From: Bacillota bacterium
GTDB lineage: Bacteria > Bacillota > Clostridia > Acetivibrionales > DSM-1351
Reading direction: 5' to 3'
Assembly (NCBI GenBank): GCA_023443515.1
Contig: JAEZUC010000114.1
Location: forward strand, 1 to 5,596
Length of the DNA stretch: 5,596 nucleotides
Shown here: piece by piece, positions 1 through 5,596 of the stretch
How the letters are laid out: each line of letters starts with the position of its first letter
How positions within the stretch are numbered: the first letter of the stretch is position 1
The notes under the pieces: model-generated
The model's input: the letters and a program-made list of their open reading frames with translations, nothing else
Databases searched by the model: none
Told to the model about the DNA's origin: nothing
Made by a program: the position numbers and the translations under genes

Positions 1-44
1 TCAAGGATTAAATCGTCTTCAATTTTTCTGCAATAATAGATCAT
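1..44 (-). CDS. Start of an unidentified gene, cut off by the left window edge
   Basis: An ATG at 44-42 is preceded by a good ribosome binding site (AGAGAGG, 8 nt upstream) and opens a frame with no stop up to the window edge. The 14 visible codons read MIYYCRKIEDDLIL. It lies 30 bp after the stop of the NahK-like kinase on the same strand, and no terminator-like hairpin separates them, so it is probably the fourth gene of the galE operon. Fourteen residues are too few to name a family. The hydrophobic start followed by an acidic pair faintly resembles a response-regulator N-terminus, but I do not assign it. A nearby ATG at 49-47 is followed immediately by TAA and cannot be the start. Confidence 0.55.
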   Translation of the reverse strand, partial: MIYYCRKIEDDLIL

Positions 45-52
45 TACATCTA

Positions 53-59
53 CCTCTCT
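53..59 (-). promoter_or_regulatory. Ribosome binding site of the truncated left-edge gene
   Basis: AGAGAGG on the minus strand lies 8 nt before the ATG at 44-42. It is the main evidence that the short frame running off the left edge is a real gene. Confidence 0.55.
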
Positions 60-74
60 TTTGACTATTAAAAG

Positions 75-1190
75 CTAACTGTTCTCATTTATTATTTTTT
101 GCATCTGTTCAAATTTCTGCTCCATATTTGCAACAAGCTTGAACTGTGTCCTTGCACGGTCGAGATTATGACCTTCTCTATGAATTTTGAAATATGTGTC
201 ACCTGAAAGATAATCCGTCAAAAATCTTATACCGCATTCATATGTCATAATTTTGGCTGAATGTGGCAAATGCAATACCTCGGCTTTTGTCAGGCTATCT
301 CCTGCTGCACCGAGAAAGCCCTTTGTAAACTGTTCGAAAAGTTTAATTTCCATAAAAACCTTGGATAAATCCTTTTCGTCCTCTGCGGCCGGATTAGTCC
401 CAAAACGTATAGCATCTCCAAAATCATATAATGATAAACCCGGCATAACAGTGTCCAAATCAATTACACAGATGCCCTCTCCTGTTTTATCATCTATCAT
501 GACATTATTAAACTTTGTATCATTATGAGTTACACGAAGTGGCAATTCTCCTTTTTCCAGCATATTAACTAACAAAATTGCTTCTTCATATCTCTTTAAC
601 GCAAAGTCAATTTCTTCTTTTACATCCTTAGCACGATTCATAATATCTTTTTCTATTGCAGTAATAAGTGTTTCAAATCGCACCTTTGTATTATGAAAAT
701 TTTCAATGGTTTCATATAAAGTTTCAGCAGGATAATTATCCAATAATTTCTGGAAATTCCCAAATGCCTTGCCTGCATTATAAAAATGGTCAGGCTTCTC
801 TACAATTTGGTATGTATGAGCACCCTCTATAAATACATATGCTCTCCAATAATTCTCGTCTTCACTTTTATAGAAGCTTTTTCCGTCAACAGTAGAAATA
901 AGATTCAGGGTTTCTCTATCCGGGTCCCCTCCTGTCTCTTCTATTTTTTTACGTAAAAAAGCGGTTACTGCTTGGATATTCCCCATAAGCTTTTCAGGAT
1001 CCTTGAATACGCTTTTGTTTATTCTTTGCAGTATAAAGCGTTTCATTTCGCCATTGGGCATTTCAAAATATGCTTCATATGTATCATTGATATGTCCAAA
1101 GCCATATGGTTGGCTTTTTACATAGCTGCCGCCGAAAGTAAAGTTTTTTGCAATACTGCTGAAATCATACTTAGTATTATTAGTATTCAT
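75..1190 (-). CDS. nahK: NahK-like sugar 1-kinase (aminoglycoside phosphotransferase fold)
   Basis: This 371-residue cytosolic kinase resembles bifidobacterial N-acetylhexosamine 1-kinase (NahK/LnpB, about 360 residues), which phosphorylates the anomeric hydroxyl of GlcNAc or GalNAc using ATP. Visible features in order are: a glycine-containing nucleotide loop GHINDTY (32-38); QRIN (55-58), a likely nucleotide-binding strand; WRAY (115-118); the catalytic loop HNDTKFNN (222-229) with putative base Asp224; and the metal-binding strand DLDTVMPG (244-251), followed by YDFGD (255-259). This is the choline/aminoglycoside kinase fold, not the GHMP fold of GalK. The start is supported by GGGAGGG just upstream. 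The start codon lies inside the end of the nucleotidyltransferase gene (11-bp overlap), so translation is probably coupled. The neighbouring galE and nucleotidyltransferase suggest the product is hexose-1-phosphate destined for UDP activation. Galactose or another hexose remains possible as the true substrate. The family is secure; the substrate is inferred. Confidence 0.78.
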   Translation of the reverse strand: MNTNNTKYDFSSIAKNFTFGGSYVKSQPYGFGHINDTYEAYFEMPNGEMKRFILQRINKSVFKDPEKLMGNIQAVTAFLRKKIEETGGDPDRETLNLISTVDGKSFYKSEDENYWRAYVFIEGAHTYQIVEKPDHFYNAGKAFGNFQKLLDNYPAETLYETIENFHNTKVRFETLITAIEKDIMNRAKDVKEEIDFALKRYEEAILLVNMLEKGELPLRVTHNDTKFNNVMIDDKTGEGICVIDLDTVMPGLSLYDFGDAIRFGTNPAAEDEKDLSKVFMEIKLFEQFTKGFLGAAGDSLTKAEVLHLPHSAKIMTYECGIRFLTDYLSGDTYFKIHREGHNLDRARTQFKLVANMEQKFEQMQKIINENS

Positions 1191-2112
1191 TGAATCCCTC
1201 CCATAATTTATCAGGATATACTCCCTGTTCTATAAAATTACATATTGCGTTTTTTACCAATTGCTTATCCTCCTGATATGTAACCCCATACCATCTATCT
1301 TTTGAGGGCAGTACCTTTACTCTTGCCTTTTTTTCTGAAATAAGCTTGTCAACTACCTCGGGCAAAAAGTACTCGGCTTTTAGTAAATTGCTACTATTAT
1401 CTCGAAAGAAGGCACTAAACCTTGATTCAAGTTCCCCGAAAATGCTTGGAGTGAACCCCCAGGTATTCATAGATACAATACTGTTTTTATTAATTTCAAC
1501 CCAATTTTGCCCATCATCTGAATATTTAACTTCATCTCCGAATTTTTTAATATTCGTCCTTTCATGTATTTCCTCAAGATAACCCTCAGAATCAACATTA
1601 CAAACTCCGCGTGCTACATGCCCATGATCCGACAGAGTGTTTTCAAGTATAAAGCCCGCCATACTGTACCTATACTTTCCAAGAGCATCAGCTCCGGAAA
1701 TCAAATAATCATGAAGCATTATAAATGTTGATGACCCATAAAAGTCATCTGCGTTAATAACAGCAAAGGGTGTATCTATAGCATTTCGACAGCTTAACAC
1801 TGCATGACCTGTTCCCCACGGTTTCACTCTGCCTTCTGGTACATGTAGCCCACCGGGAATATCGTCTATTCTTTGAAATACATACACTGTATCTACCAGG
1901 TTTTCAATTTTATACCCTATTCTGTCCCTAAAAACCTCATGGAATTCTTCCTTTATGACAAAAACTATTTTCCCAAAACCGGCTTTAAGGGCATCATAAA
2001 TAGAATAATCCATTATAATTTCTCCATTTGGCCCAACCGGGTCTATCTGCTTTAATCCGCCATACCTACTTCCCATTCCGGCCGCCATTATAACAAGTGC
2101 TGGTTTTACCAT
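1180..2112 (-). CDS. Sugar-1-phosphate nucleotidyltransferase, probably UTP-dependent
   Basis: This 310-residue protein belongs to the NTP_transferase (GT-A-like pyrophosphorylase) family, which joins a sugar-1-phosphate to an NTP, releasing pyrophosphate. Residues 8-16 (IMAAGMGSR) form the nucleotide-binding glycine loop, and Lys21 follows in GGLKQ. WGTGHA (99-104) matches the base-recognition GTxHA region. NADD (120-123) is the metal-binding strand. The C-terminal WYGVTYQEDK (274-283) closes the active site. There is no left-handed beta-helix acetyltransferase extension, so it is not GlmU. It also lacks the HxH signature of GalT, so it is chemically distinct from the LnpC/GalT enzymes usually found beside NahK. 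It starts 14 bp after the galE stop, with its Shine-Dalgarno overlapping that stop, and ends 11 bp inside the kinase gene. I infer that it converts the kinase product (GlcNAc-1-P, GalNAc-1-P or Gal-1-P) to the UDP-sugar, or works in reverse to release hexose-1-P. Neither the sugar nor the nucleotide is proven by motif. Confidence 0.8.
   Translation of the reverse strand: MVKPALVIMAAGMGSRYGGLKQIDPVGPNGEIIMDYSIYDALKAGFGKIVFVIKEEFHEVFRDRIGYKIENLVDTVYVFQRIDDIPGGLHVPEGRVKPWGTGHAVLSCRNAIDTPFAVINADDFYGSSTFIMLHDYLISGADALGKYRYSMAGFILENTLSDHGHVARGVCNVDSEGYLEEIHERTNIKKFGDEVKYSDDGQNWVEINKNSIVSMNTWGFTPSIFGELESRFSAFFRDNSSNLLKAEYFLPEVVDKLISEKKARVKVLPSKDRWYGVTYQEDKQLVKNAICNFIEQGVYPDKLWEGFNEY
1196..1202 (-). 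promoter_or_regulatory. Ribosome binding site of the NahK-like kinase
   Basis: GGGAGGG on the minus strand lies 5 nt before the kinase ATG and is embedded in the last codons of the nucleotidyltransferase gene. Ribosomes finishing the upstream gene pass directly over it, which fits translational coupling. Confidence 0.6.
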
Positions 2113-2121
2113 AGCGTTCTC

Positions 2122-2127
2122 CCTCCT
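2122..2127 (-). promoter_or_regulatory. Ribosome binding site of the nucleotidyltransferase
   Basis: AGGAGG on the minus strand lies 9 nt before the ATG at 2112-2110. Its first base is shared with the galE TAA stop (2129-2127), so the two genes are tightly linked in translation. Confidence 0.6.
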
Positions 2128-3140
2128 TATTCCTCATATCCGTTGGGATTCTTGCTTTGCCAATTCCACGAATCCTTGCACATCTCTTCTAACCCTTTTT
2201 CTGCGCACCAACCCAGCTCAGTTTTTGCCTTTGACGGATCAGCGTAACATGCAGCTACATCCCCTGGCCTTCTGGCTACAATTTTATAGGGTATGTCTCT
2301 ATTTAAAATTTTAGAAAAAGTATTCACAACTTCTAAAACCGTGTAGCCTCTTCCAGTACCCAAATTGTAGGTTACAACCCCGGGATTGCTTTTGAGCTTT
2401 TCCAAAGCTTTGAGGTGCCCCAATACCAAATCAACAACATGTATATAGTCTCTGACACCTGTTCCATCAATTGTAGAATAATCATTCCCGTAAACACTCA
2501 GCTTGTCACGCTTTCCAATTGCAACCTGAGTAATGTAAGGCACGAGATTATTTGGTATATCCTTTGGGTCCTCTCCAATTCTGCCACTTGAGTGAGCTCC
2601 TATTGGATTAAAATACCTTAGTATAGCTATATTCCAGGTATTATCCGCGATATATATATCCCTCAGTATCTCCTCTATCATTAATTTTGTACGTCCATAA
2701 GGATTGGTAACTGATAGCGGGAATTCTTCAGTTATAGGAACTGTATGAGGAATTCCGTAAACTGTTGCAGACGAACTGAAAACAAGATTTTTAACACCAT
2801 ATTTATCCATTACTTCACATAGAACCAATGTGCCTATAATGTTGTTATGGTAATATCTCATAGGTTGTGACACAGACTCTCCAACAGCCTTAAGTCCTGC
2901 GAAGTGCATTACCGCATCAATTTTCTCTTTTTTGAATATTTCCTCAATTGCATCCCTATCCAGCAAATCTTTTTTATAAAATTTAAATGTCTTCCCGGTT
3001 ATTTCCTCCACTCTTCTTAAGGCTTCCTCTTTACTATTACTAAGATTATCTACAACGACAACCTCAAATCCTGACTTCAAGAGTTCTACACAAGCATGGC
3101 TTCCAATGTATCCGGCTCCGCCAGTTACTAAAACGGTCAT
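2127..3140 (-). CDS. galE: UDP-hexose 4-epimerase GalE with a Cys gatekeeper
   Basis: GalE is a cytosolic, NAD-dependent short-chain dehydrogenase-type enzyme that interconverts UDP-glucose and UDP-galactose. The 337-residue length matches E. coli GalE (338). The N-terminal Rossmann motif is VTGGAGYIG (5-13). The catalytic set is SSSATVYG (122-129, Ser124) and the YxxxK pair Tyr148/Lys152 in NPYGRTK. RYFNPIGAH (175-183), GVRDYIHV (228-235) and the C-terminal WNWQSKNPNGY are family hallmarks. The residue equivalent to E. coli Tyr299 is Cys298, in AACYAD, as in human GALE, predicting activity on UDP-GlcNAc/UDP-GalNAc as well. I start at the ATG at 3140-3138 rather than 3179, because AGGAGG lies 9 nt upstream and the protein then begins MTVLVTGG, as is normal. 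The longer frame adds 13 basic, non-conserved residues with no evident binding site. It is the first gene of the operon and divergent from an AraC-type regulator. Confidence 0.95.
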   Translation of the reverse strand: MTVLVTGGAGYIGSHACVELLKSGFEVVVVDNLSNSKEEALRRVEEITGKTFKFYKKDLLDRDAIEEIFKKEKIDAVMHFAGLKAVGESVSQPMRYYHNNIIGTLVLCEVMDKYGVKNLVFSSSATVYGIPHTVPITEEFPLSVTNPYGRTKLMIEEILRDIYIADNTWNIAILRYFNPIGAHSSGRIGEDPKDIPNNLVPYITQVAIGKRDKLSVYGNDYSTIDGTGVRDYIHVVDLVLGHLKALEKLKSNPGVVTYNLGTGRGYTVLEVVNTFSKILNRDIPYKIVARRPGDVAACYADPSKAKTELGWCAEKGLEEMCKDSWNWQSKNPNGYEE

Positions 3141-3149
3141 ATTATGTTG

Positions 3150-3155
3150 CCTCCT
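3150..3155 (-). promoter_or_regulatory. Ribosome binding site that fixes the galE start
   Basis: AGGAGG on the minus strand lies 9 nt before the ATG at 3140-3138. The in-frame ATGs further upstream (3179-3177 and 3173-3171) have no comparable site, so this decides the start codon. Confidence 0.7.
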
Positions 3156-3194
3156 TTTGTTTACTTTTCTCATATTCATATTTTAAGCCGCCTG

Positions 3195-3223
3195 ATTAAT
3201 TATTTATTTATCAATAAAGTCAA
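3195..3223 (-). promoter_or_regulatory. Candidate promoter of the galE operon
   Basis: On the minus strand, TTGACT (3223-3218) is a near-consensus -35 box. It is followed after 17 bp by ATTAAT (3200-3195), a weak -10 box. Transcription would begin around 3188, giving a leader of about 50 nt before galE. The -35 box is good; the -10 is poor, as is common in promoters that need an activator, and the AT-rich context allows other registers. This is read by eye only. Confidence 0.4.
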
Positions 3224-3237
3224 TTTATTTAGACTTT
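3216..3237. promoter_or_regulatory. Candidate operator: AAAGTC-N10-GACTTT inverted repeat
   Basis: Perfect 6-bp half sites AAAGTC (3216-3221) and GACTTT (3232-3237) are separated by 10 bp. Half-site centres are 16 bp apart, which is more than one and a half helical turns. The left half overlaps the proposed galE -35 box. Such a site could bind a dimeric regulator, possibly the adjacent AraC-type protein, although AraC-family proteins often prefer direct repeats. Chance occurrence in AT-rich DNA is a real possibility. Confidence 0.25.
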
Positions 3238-3250
3238 TGGTCTATAAATA
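3226..3250. promoter_or_regulatory. Candidate dyad TATTTAGAC / GTCT(AT)AAATA
   Basis: TATTTAGAC (3226-3234) and GTCT plus AAATA (3240-3243 and 3246-3250) are complementary around a 5-bp centre, with a 2-bp interruption in the right arm. The dyad overlaps the expected -35 position of the regulator's promoter and abuts that of galE, so it is placed to influence both directions. No T-run follows, so it is not a terminator. This is a weak prediction from eye inspection. Confidence 0.2.
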
Positions 3251-3265
3251 TTTCTTCTTTCTAGC

Positions 3266-3271
3266 TATAAT
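3266..3271 (+). promoter_or_regulatory. Candidate -10 box of the AraC-type regulator gene
   Basis: A perfect TATAAT lies 29 bp before the ATG. No convincing -35 box sits 16-18 bp upstream: the bases there are AT-rich, and the nearest TTG-like hexamer, TTGGTC at 3237-3242, is too far. This would suit weak or regulated expression of the regulator. Confidence 0.4.
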
Positions 3272-3300
3272 ATAGTTAACATCAACGCTGAGAGGTTAAA

Positions 3301-4194
3301 ATGGATTACGAAAAGACCCTTTTAAAAGAGGAAATTGTCATTAAAAGAATTGTTTCTATACATTACTTTGAATATGCTAAGGATTATGTTTTTGAGGGTG
3401 AAAGGCATGACTTTTGGGAATTTCTATACGTTGATAAGGGGGAAGTTGAGGTTATGGCTGAATCCCTCGGACTAAAGTTGAAGCAGGGCGAAATTATATT
3501 TCATAAGCCCAATGAATTTCATAACGTATGGGCAAACGGCAAAGTCGCGCCTAACCTCATTGTTGTGTCCTTCGAGTGCAAATCACCCGCAATAAAGTAC
3601 TATGAAAATAAAATACTTAGAATAAGTGATTTCGAAAAAAATTTGCTTGTGAAAATCATCAATGAAGCTAAAGAAGCCTATACTTCTGAACTAGACATTA
3701 CTCATCAGAATAAATTGGAAAAGAGACAAGAACCACTTTTCGGCTGTGAACAGTTGATTAAAATAAATCTTGAGCAATTTTTGATAAGCCTGGTTCGCAA
3801 AGGAACCAGCGTAAATAGTCGCAGCAGGCTTTCAACCGCTGCCAAGGAAAGATCTGACAATGACCTGCTTCAAAGAATTATTAATTTTCTTAACCAAAAT
3901 ATTACAAAGGATCTTACCTTTGACGATGTCTGCCGATTTTCCAACCTCAGCAGGACAAGCTTGAAAGTTTTATTCAAGGATAAAATGGAAACAGGAGTAA
4001 TGGAATACTTCAAGAAGCTTAAAATTGAGGAAGCAAAAAAAATGATGCGTGAAGGTGAATATAATTTCACACAAATATCTGAGATTTTGGGCTACACGTC
4101 TATCCATTATTTTTCAAGGCATTTTAAAAATGTTACCAATATGACTCCGTCACAGTATGTATTATCAGTGAAGTCTAAAGCTTCGAGACTGTAA
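3301..4194 (+). CDS. AraC-family transcriptional regulator with cupin-like sensor domain
   Basis: This 297-residue one-component regulator has two visible parts. Residues about 15-95 look like an AraC-binding-type cupin barrel: HDFWEFLYVDKGEVEV (36-51), then a conserved turn GEIIFHKPNEFH (63-74), where a small ligand would bind. Residues about 190-290 are the double helix-turn-helix DNA-binding domain. Its first helix-turn-helix includes LTFDDVCRFSNLSRTSLKVLF (205-225), and the second is FTQISEILGYTSIHYFSRHFK (256-276), followed by the family's closing MTPSQY (281-286). A binding site GAGAGG lies 5 nt before the ATG. It is transcribed divergently from galE with about 160 bp between the two start codons, the usual arrangement for a local activator, so I infer control of the galE-nucleotidyltransferase-kinase operon by a sugar or sugar derivative. 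Its relation to the convergent guanine deaminase gene is probably incidental. The ligand cannot be read from sequence. Confidence 0.9.
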   Translation: MDYEKTLLKEEIVIKRIVSIHYFEYAKDYVFEGERHDFWEFLYVDKGEVEVMAESLGLKLKQGEIIFHKPNEFHNVWANGKVAPNLIVVSFECKSPAIKYYENKILRISDFEKNLLVKIINEAKEAYTSELDITHQNKLEKRQEPLFGCEQLIKINLEQFLISLVRKGTSVNSRSRLSTAAKERSDNDLLQRIINFLNQNITKDLTFDDVCRFSNLSRTSLKVLFKDKMETGVMEYFKKLKIEEAKKMMREGEYNFTQISEILGYTSIHYFSRHFKNVTNMTPSQYVLSVKSKASRL

Positions 4195-4286
4195 CTCCCA
4201 AATCAGGCGCTGGTCAATTGATATCACGCATTACAGGGAATAATAAGTAATTTTTATTTAACATATTTGCCCACATTTTTTATCAG

Positions 4287-5561
4287 TTATATTTTTACTT
4301 CTTTTCCCAAAATATATCTCATATGTATATTTCTATCATCTCCCGCATAGCAAAAGCGCTCCAGCCGTTCTACAGGAGTTAATTCCTCTGTGTACATATT
4401 ACTATCATCGATTACTAATGCATTAAAACAATACCCCTCGTCAAATGCTCCCACGTTTTTAAAATATCTTCCACCTGAACGGGTTGCCATATAGAAAGCT
4501 TCTGCGAGGTTTACAGCTTCCCACTCAGGTTCAAACATATTGCGGATTTTTGATTGCTGAATAGTGCTGGCTATACCTTTTGCAATCGACAGACTTGCGC
4601 CCGAACCTATATCACTGCCGATTGCCAGGTTTATACCCATCTCCAAAAGTTTTTTAACCGGCATTATTCCACCGGCATTAATATTTGCAGTTGCATCCGG
4701 GCAATGAACCGCCATACAGTTTGGATTTTTCATTAAATGCAAAACATCATTATCCATAAAAATACAGTGTGCCATTATAGTAGGCGTTTGTCCCAGCAAA
4801 TTGTTTTTATAAAAAATATCTGCTCCATTTTTATAATCAGGGAAAAGTTCCTTGCAAACTTTCATTTCGTTAACAGCCTCACACATATGGGAATGAACTG
4901 GAACACCATACTTTTCAGATAGGTTTCCTAACCCTGCCAGCAGTTTCTCACTGCAGGTAATTGTAAATCTTGGAACGATTGCAGTCTTTACATTATCAGC
5001 TTTTTGGTGTTGCTTAATAAATCTTTCAGTATCCTTAATAGACTGTTCTGTATCCTCGATATAATATTCAGGACTATTTTGATCCATATTAAGCTTTCCT
5101 GTGAATGCAAACAATCCCCTTTGCTCAAGTATGCCGAACAAAATTTCGGATGCTTCATAATGTATGGATGGAAAACAATTCACATGTAAAGTTCCCTGGC
5201 GTAATAGCTCATCAACAAAAAAAGAATACACCTCTCTTGCATGATCTTTGTCCTTAAATTTTGCTTCATTTGGGTATGTATATGTATTTAGCCAGTCTAA
5301 AAGCTCTCTATCCATTCCAATGCCTCTTTGCAAAAACTGAGGTGCATGTACATGCATATCACAAAAGCCGGGAATGATAAGATTATTCCCCCAATCTATG
5401 ATGTTTTCTTTGGGAAAGCCTTCTGGCAGTTGACTGCAAATCTCCTTTACATGTCCATCAAGAATCAATATATATGAATTCTCTTCGCTAATAAGATTAT
5501 CTTTATTCTGACTGTATATTATATTTCCTTTGTAGGCTCTATATCTGCTATATTTATCCAT
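4287..5561 (-). CDS. guaD: Guanine deaminase
   Basis: This 424-residue cytosolic amidohydrolase converts guanine to xanthine and ammonia, a step in purine catabolism. The metal-binding start motif is PGFCDMHVHAPQF (64-76): His70 and His72 are metal ligands and Gln75 is equivalent to a substrate-contacting Gln in human GDA. The GDA-typical LLDWLNTYTYPNE follows (87-99). VPRFTITCSE (196-205) carries the base-contacting Arg198. VHSHMCE (222-228) gives His225 and Glu228, MAHC (263-266) gives His265, and GSD (315-317) gives the final metal ligand Asp317. All expected catalytic residues are present, so the gene looks functional. The HCPDATANINAG segment (286-297) differs from the HCPNSN form of the human enzyme. 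The start is supported by GAGG 6 nt before the ATG. The gene converges on the AraC-type regulator and has no functional tie to the galE operon that I can see; its own upstream region runs off the window. Confidence 0.93.
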   Translation of the reverse strand: MDKYSRYRAYKGNIIYSQNKDNLISEENSYILILDGHVKEICSQLPEGFPKENIIDWGNNLIIPGFCDMHVHAPQFLQRGIGMDRELLDWLNTYTYPNEAKFKDKDHAREVYSFFVDELLRQGTLHVNCFPSIHYEASEILFGILEQRGLFAFTGKLNMDQNSPEYYIEDTEQSIKDTERFIKQHQKADNVKTAIVPRFTITCSEKLLAGLGNLSEKYGVPVHSHMCEAVNEMKVCKELFPDYKNGADIFYKNNLLGQTPTIMAHCIFMDNDVLHLMKNPNCMAVHCPDATANINAGGIMPVKKLLEMGINLAIGSDIGSGASLSIAKGIASTIQQSKIRNMFEPEWEAVNLAEAFYMATRSGGRYFKNVGAFDEGYCFNALVIDDSNMYTEELTPVERLERFCYAGDDRNIHMRYILGKEVKI

Positions 5562-5583
5562 ATAATTCCTCGACTAAGCTTTA

Positions 5584-5589
5584 TTTATA
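5584..5589 (-). promoter_or_regulatory. Possible -10 box upstream of guanine deaminase
   Basis: TATAAA on the minus strand lies about 22 bp before the ATG at 5561. An overlapping TAATAT (5592-5587) is an equally good choice. Any -35 box would fall beyond the right edge, so this cannot be confirmed. Confidence 0.22.
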
Positions 5590-5596
5590 TTAAAAA

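Noticed and set aside
58..74. CTTTT-N7-AAAAG inverted repeat after the kinase stop.
   Set aside because: It is AT-only apart from the end base pair, with no GC stem and no T-run, so it would not act as an intrinsic terminator. It is probably chance in AT-rich DNA.
253..528. Plus-strand open frame of 91 codons opposite the kinase gene.
   Set aside because: It lies wholly antisense to a well-supported gene, has no ribosome binding site of note and its translation resembles no protein family. The other plus-strand frames inside the nucleotidyltransferase and guanine deaminase genes, and the minus-strand frame inside the regulator, were rejected for the same reasons.
3141..3179. A longer galE reading frame beginning at the ATG at 3179 and adding 13 residues.
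   Set aside because: The extension is basic and non-conserved and has no ribosome binding site, while the ATG at 3140 has AGGAGG at ideal spacing and gives the normal GalE N-terminus. It is in frame, so it is not a separate leader peptide.
3271..3300. Search for a catabolite-repression (cre) site near the regulator start.
   Set aside because: The ATCAACGCTGAGA stretch shares only a CG core with the cre consensus and lacks the required symmetric flanks.
4204..4228. Possible terminator hairpin in the convergent gap: GCG plus TGGT pairing with ATCA plus CGC around an 8-nt loop, with one bulged C.
   Set aside because: The stem is short, bulged and contains a G-T pair, and no T-run directly follows on either strand. 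I see no convincing terminator for the regulator or guanine deaminase in 4195-4286.

Overview
The window looks like chromosomal DNA from a low-GC, anaerobic Clostridia-type Firmicute. The evidence is AT-rich intergenic DNA, strong purine-rich Shine-Dalgarno sites (AGGAGG, GGGAGGG), tightly packed genes and the protein families themselves. A Ruminiclostridium- or Lachnospiraceae-like host is my guess; nothing in the window fixes the genus. I see no mobile element, CRISPR array, tRNA or rRNA.

Layout. Positions 1-3140, all on the minus strand, form a compact operon read right to left: galE (UDP-hexose 4-epimerase), a sugar-1-phosphate nucleotidyltransferase, an N-acetylhexosamine 1-kinase-like sugar kinase, and the first 14 codons of another gene cut off by the left edge. 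The spacings are 14 bp, an 11-bp overlap, and 30 bp. Positions 3141-3300 are a divergent control region with promoter-like boxes and two short dyads. Positions 3301-4194 (plus strand) encode an AraC-family regulator with an N-terminal cupin-like sensor domain. After a short convergent gap (4195-4286) comes a complete guanine deaminase gene on the minus strand (4287-5561), an apparently unrelated purine-salvage or catabolism function.

How the genes fit together. The three operon enzymes make a plausible chemical series: an anomeric kinase gives hexose-1-phosphate, a nucleotidyltransferase uses UTP to give UDP-hexose, and GalE interconverts the gluco and galacto forms. This is a Leloir-like or lacto-N-biose/galacto-N-biose-like route with neither a GHMP-type GalK nor a GalT/LnpC-type uridylyltransferase in view. 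GalE carries Cys at the position equivalent to E. coli Tyr299, as the human enzyme does. That predicts it can also handle UDP-GlcNAc/UDP-GalNAc, which agrees with the NahK-like kinase next to it. The divergent AraC-type protein is the natural candidate regulator. Family assignments are well supported by motifs; substrate assignments are inference.
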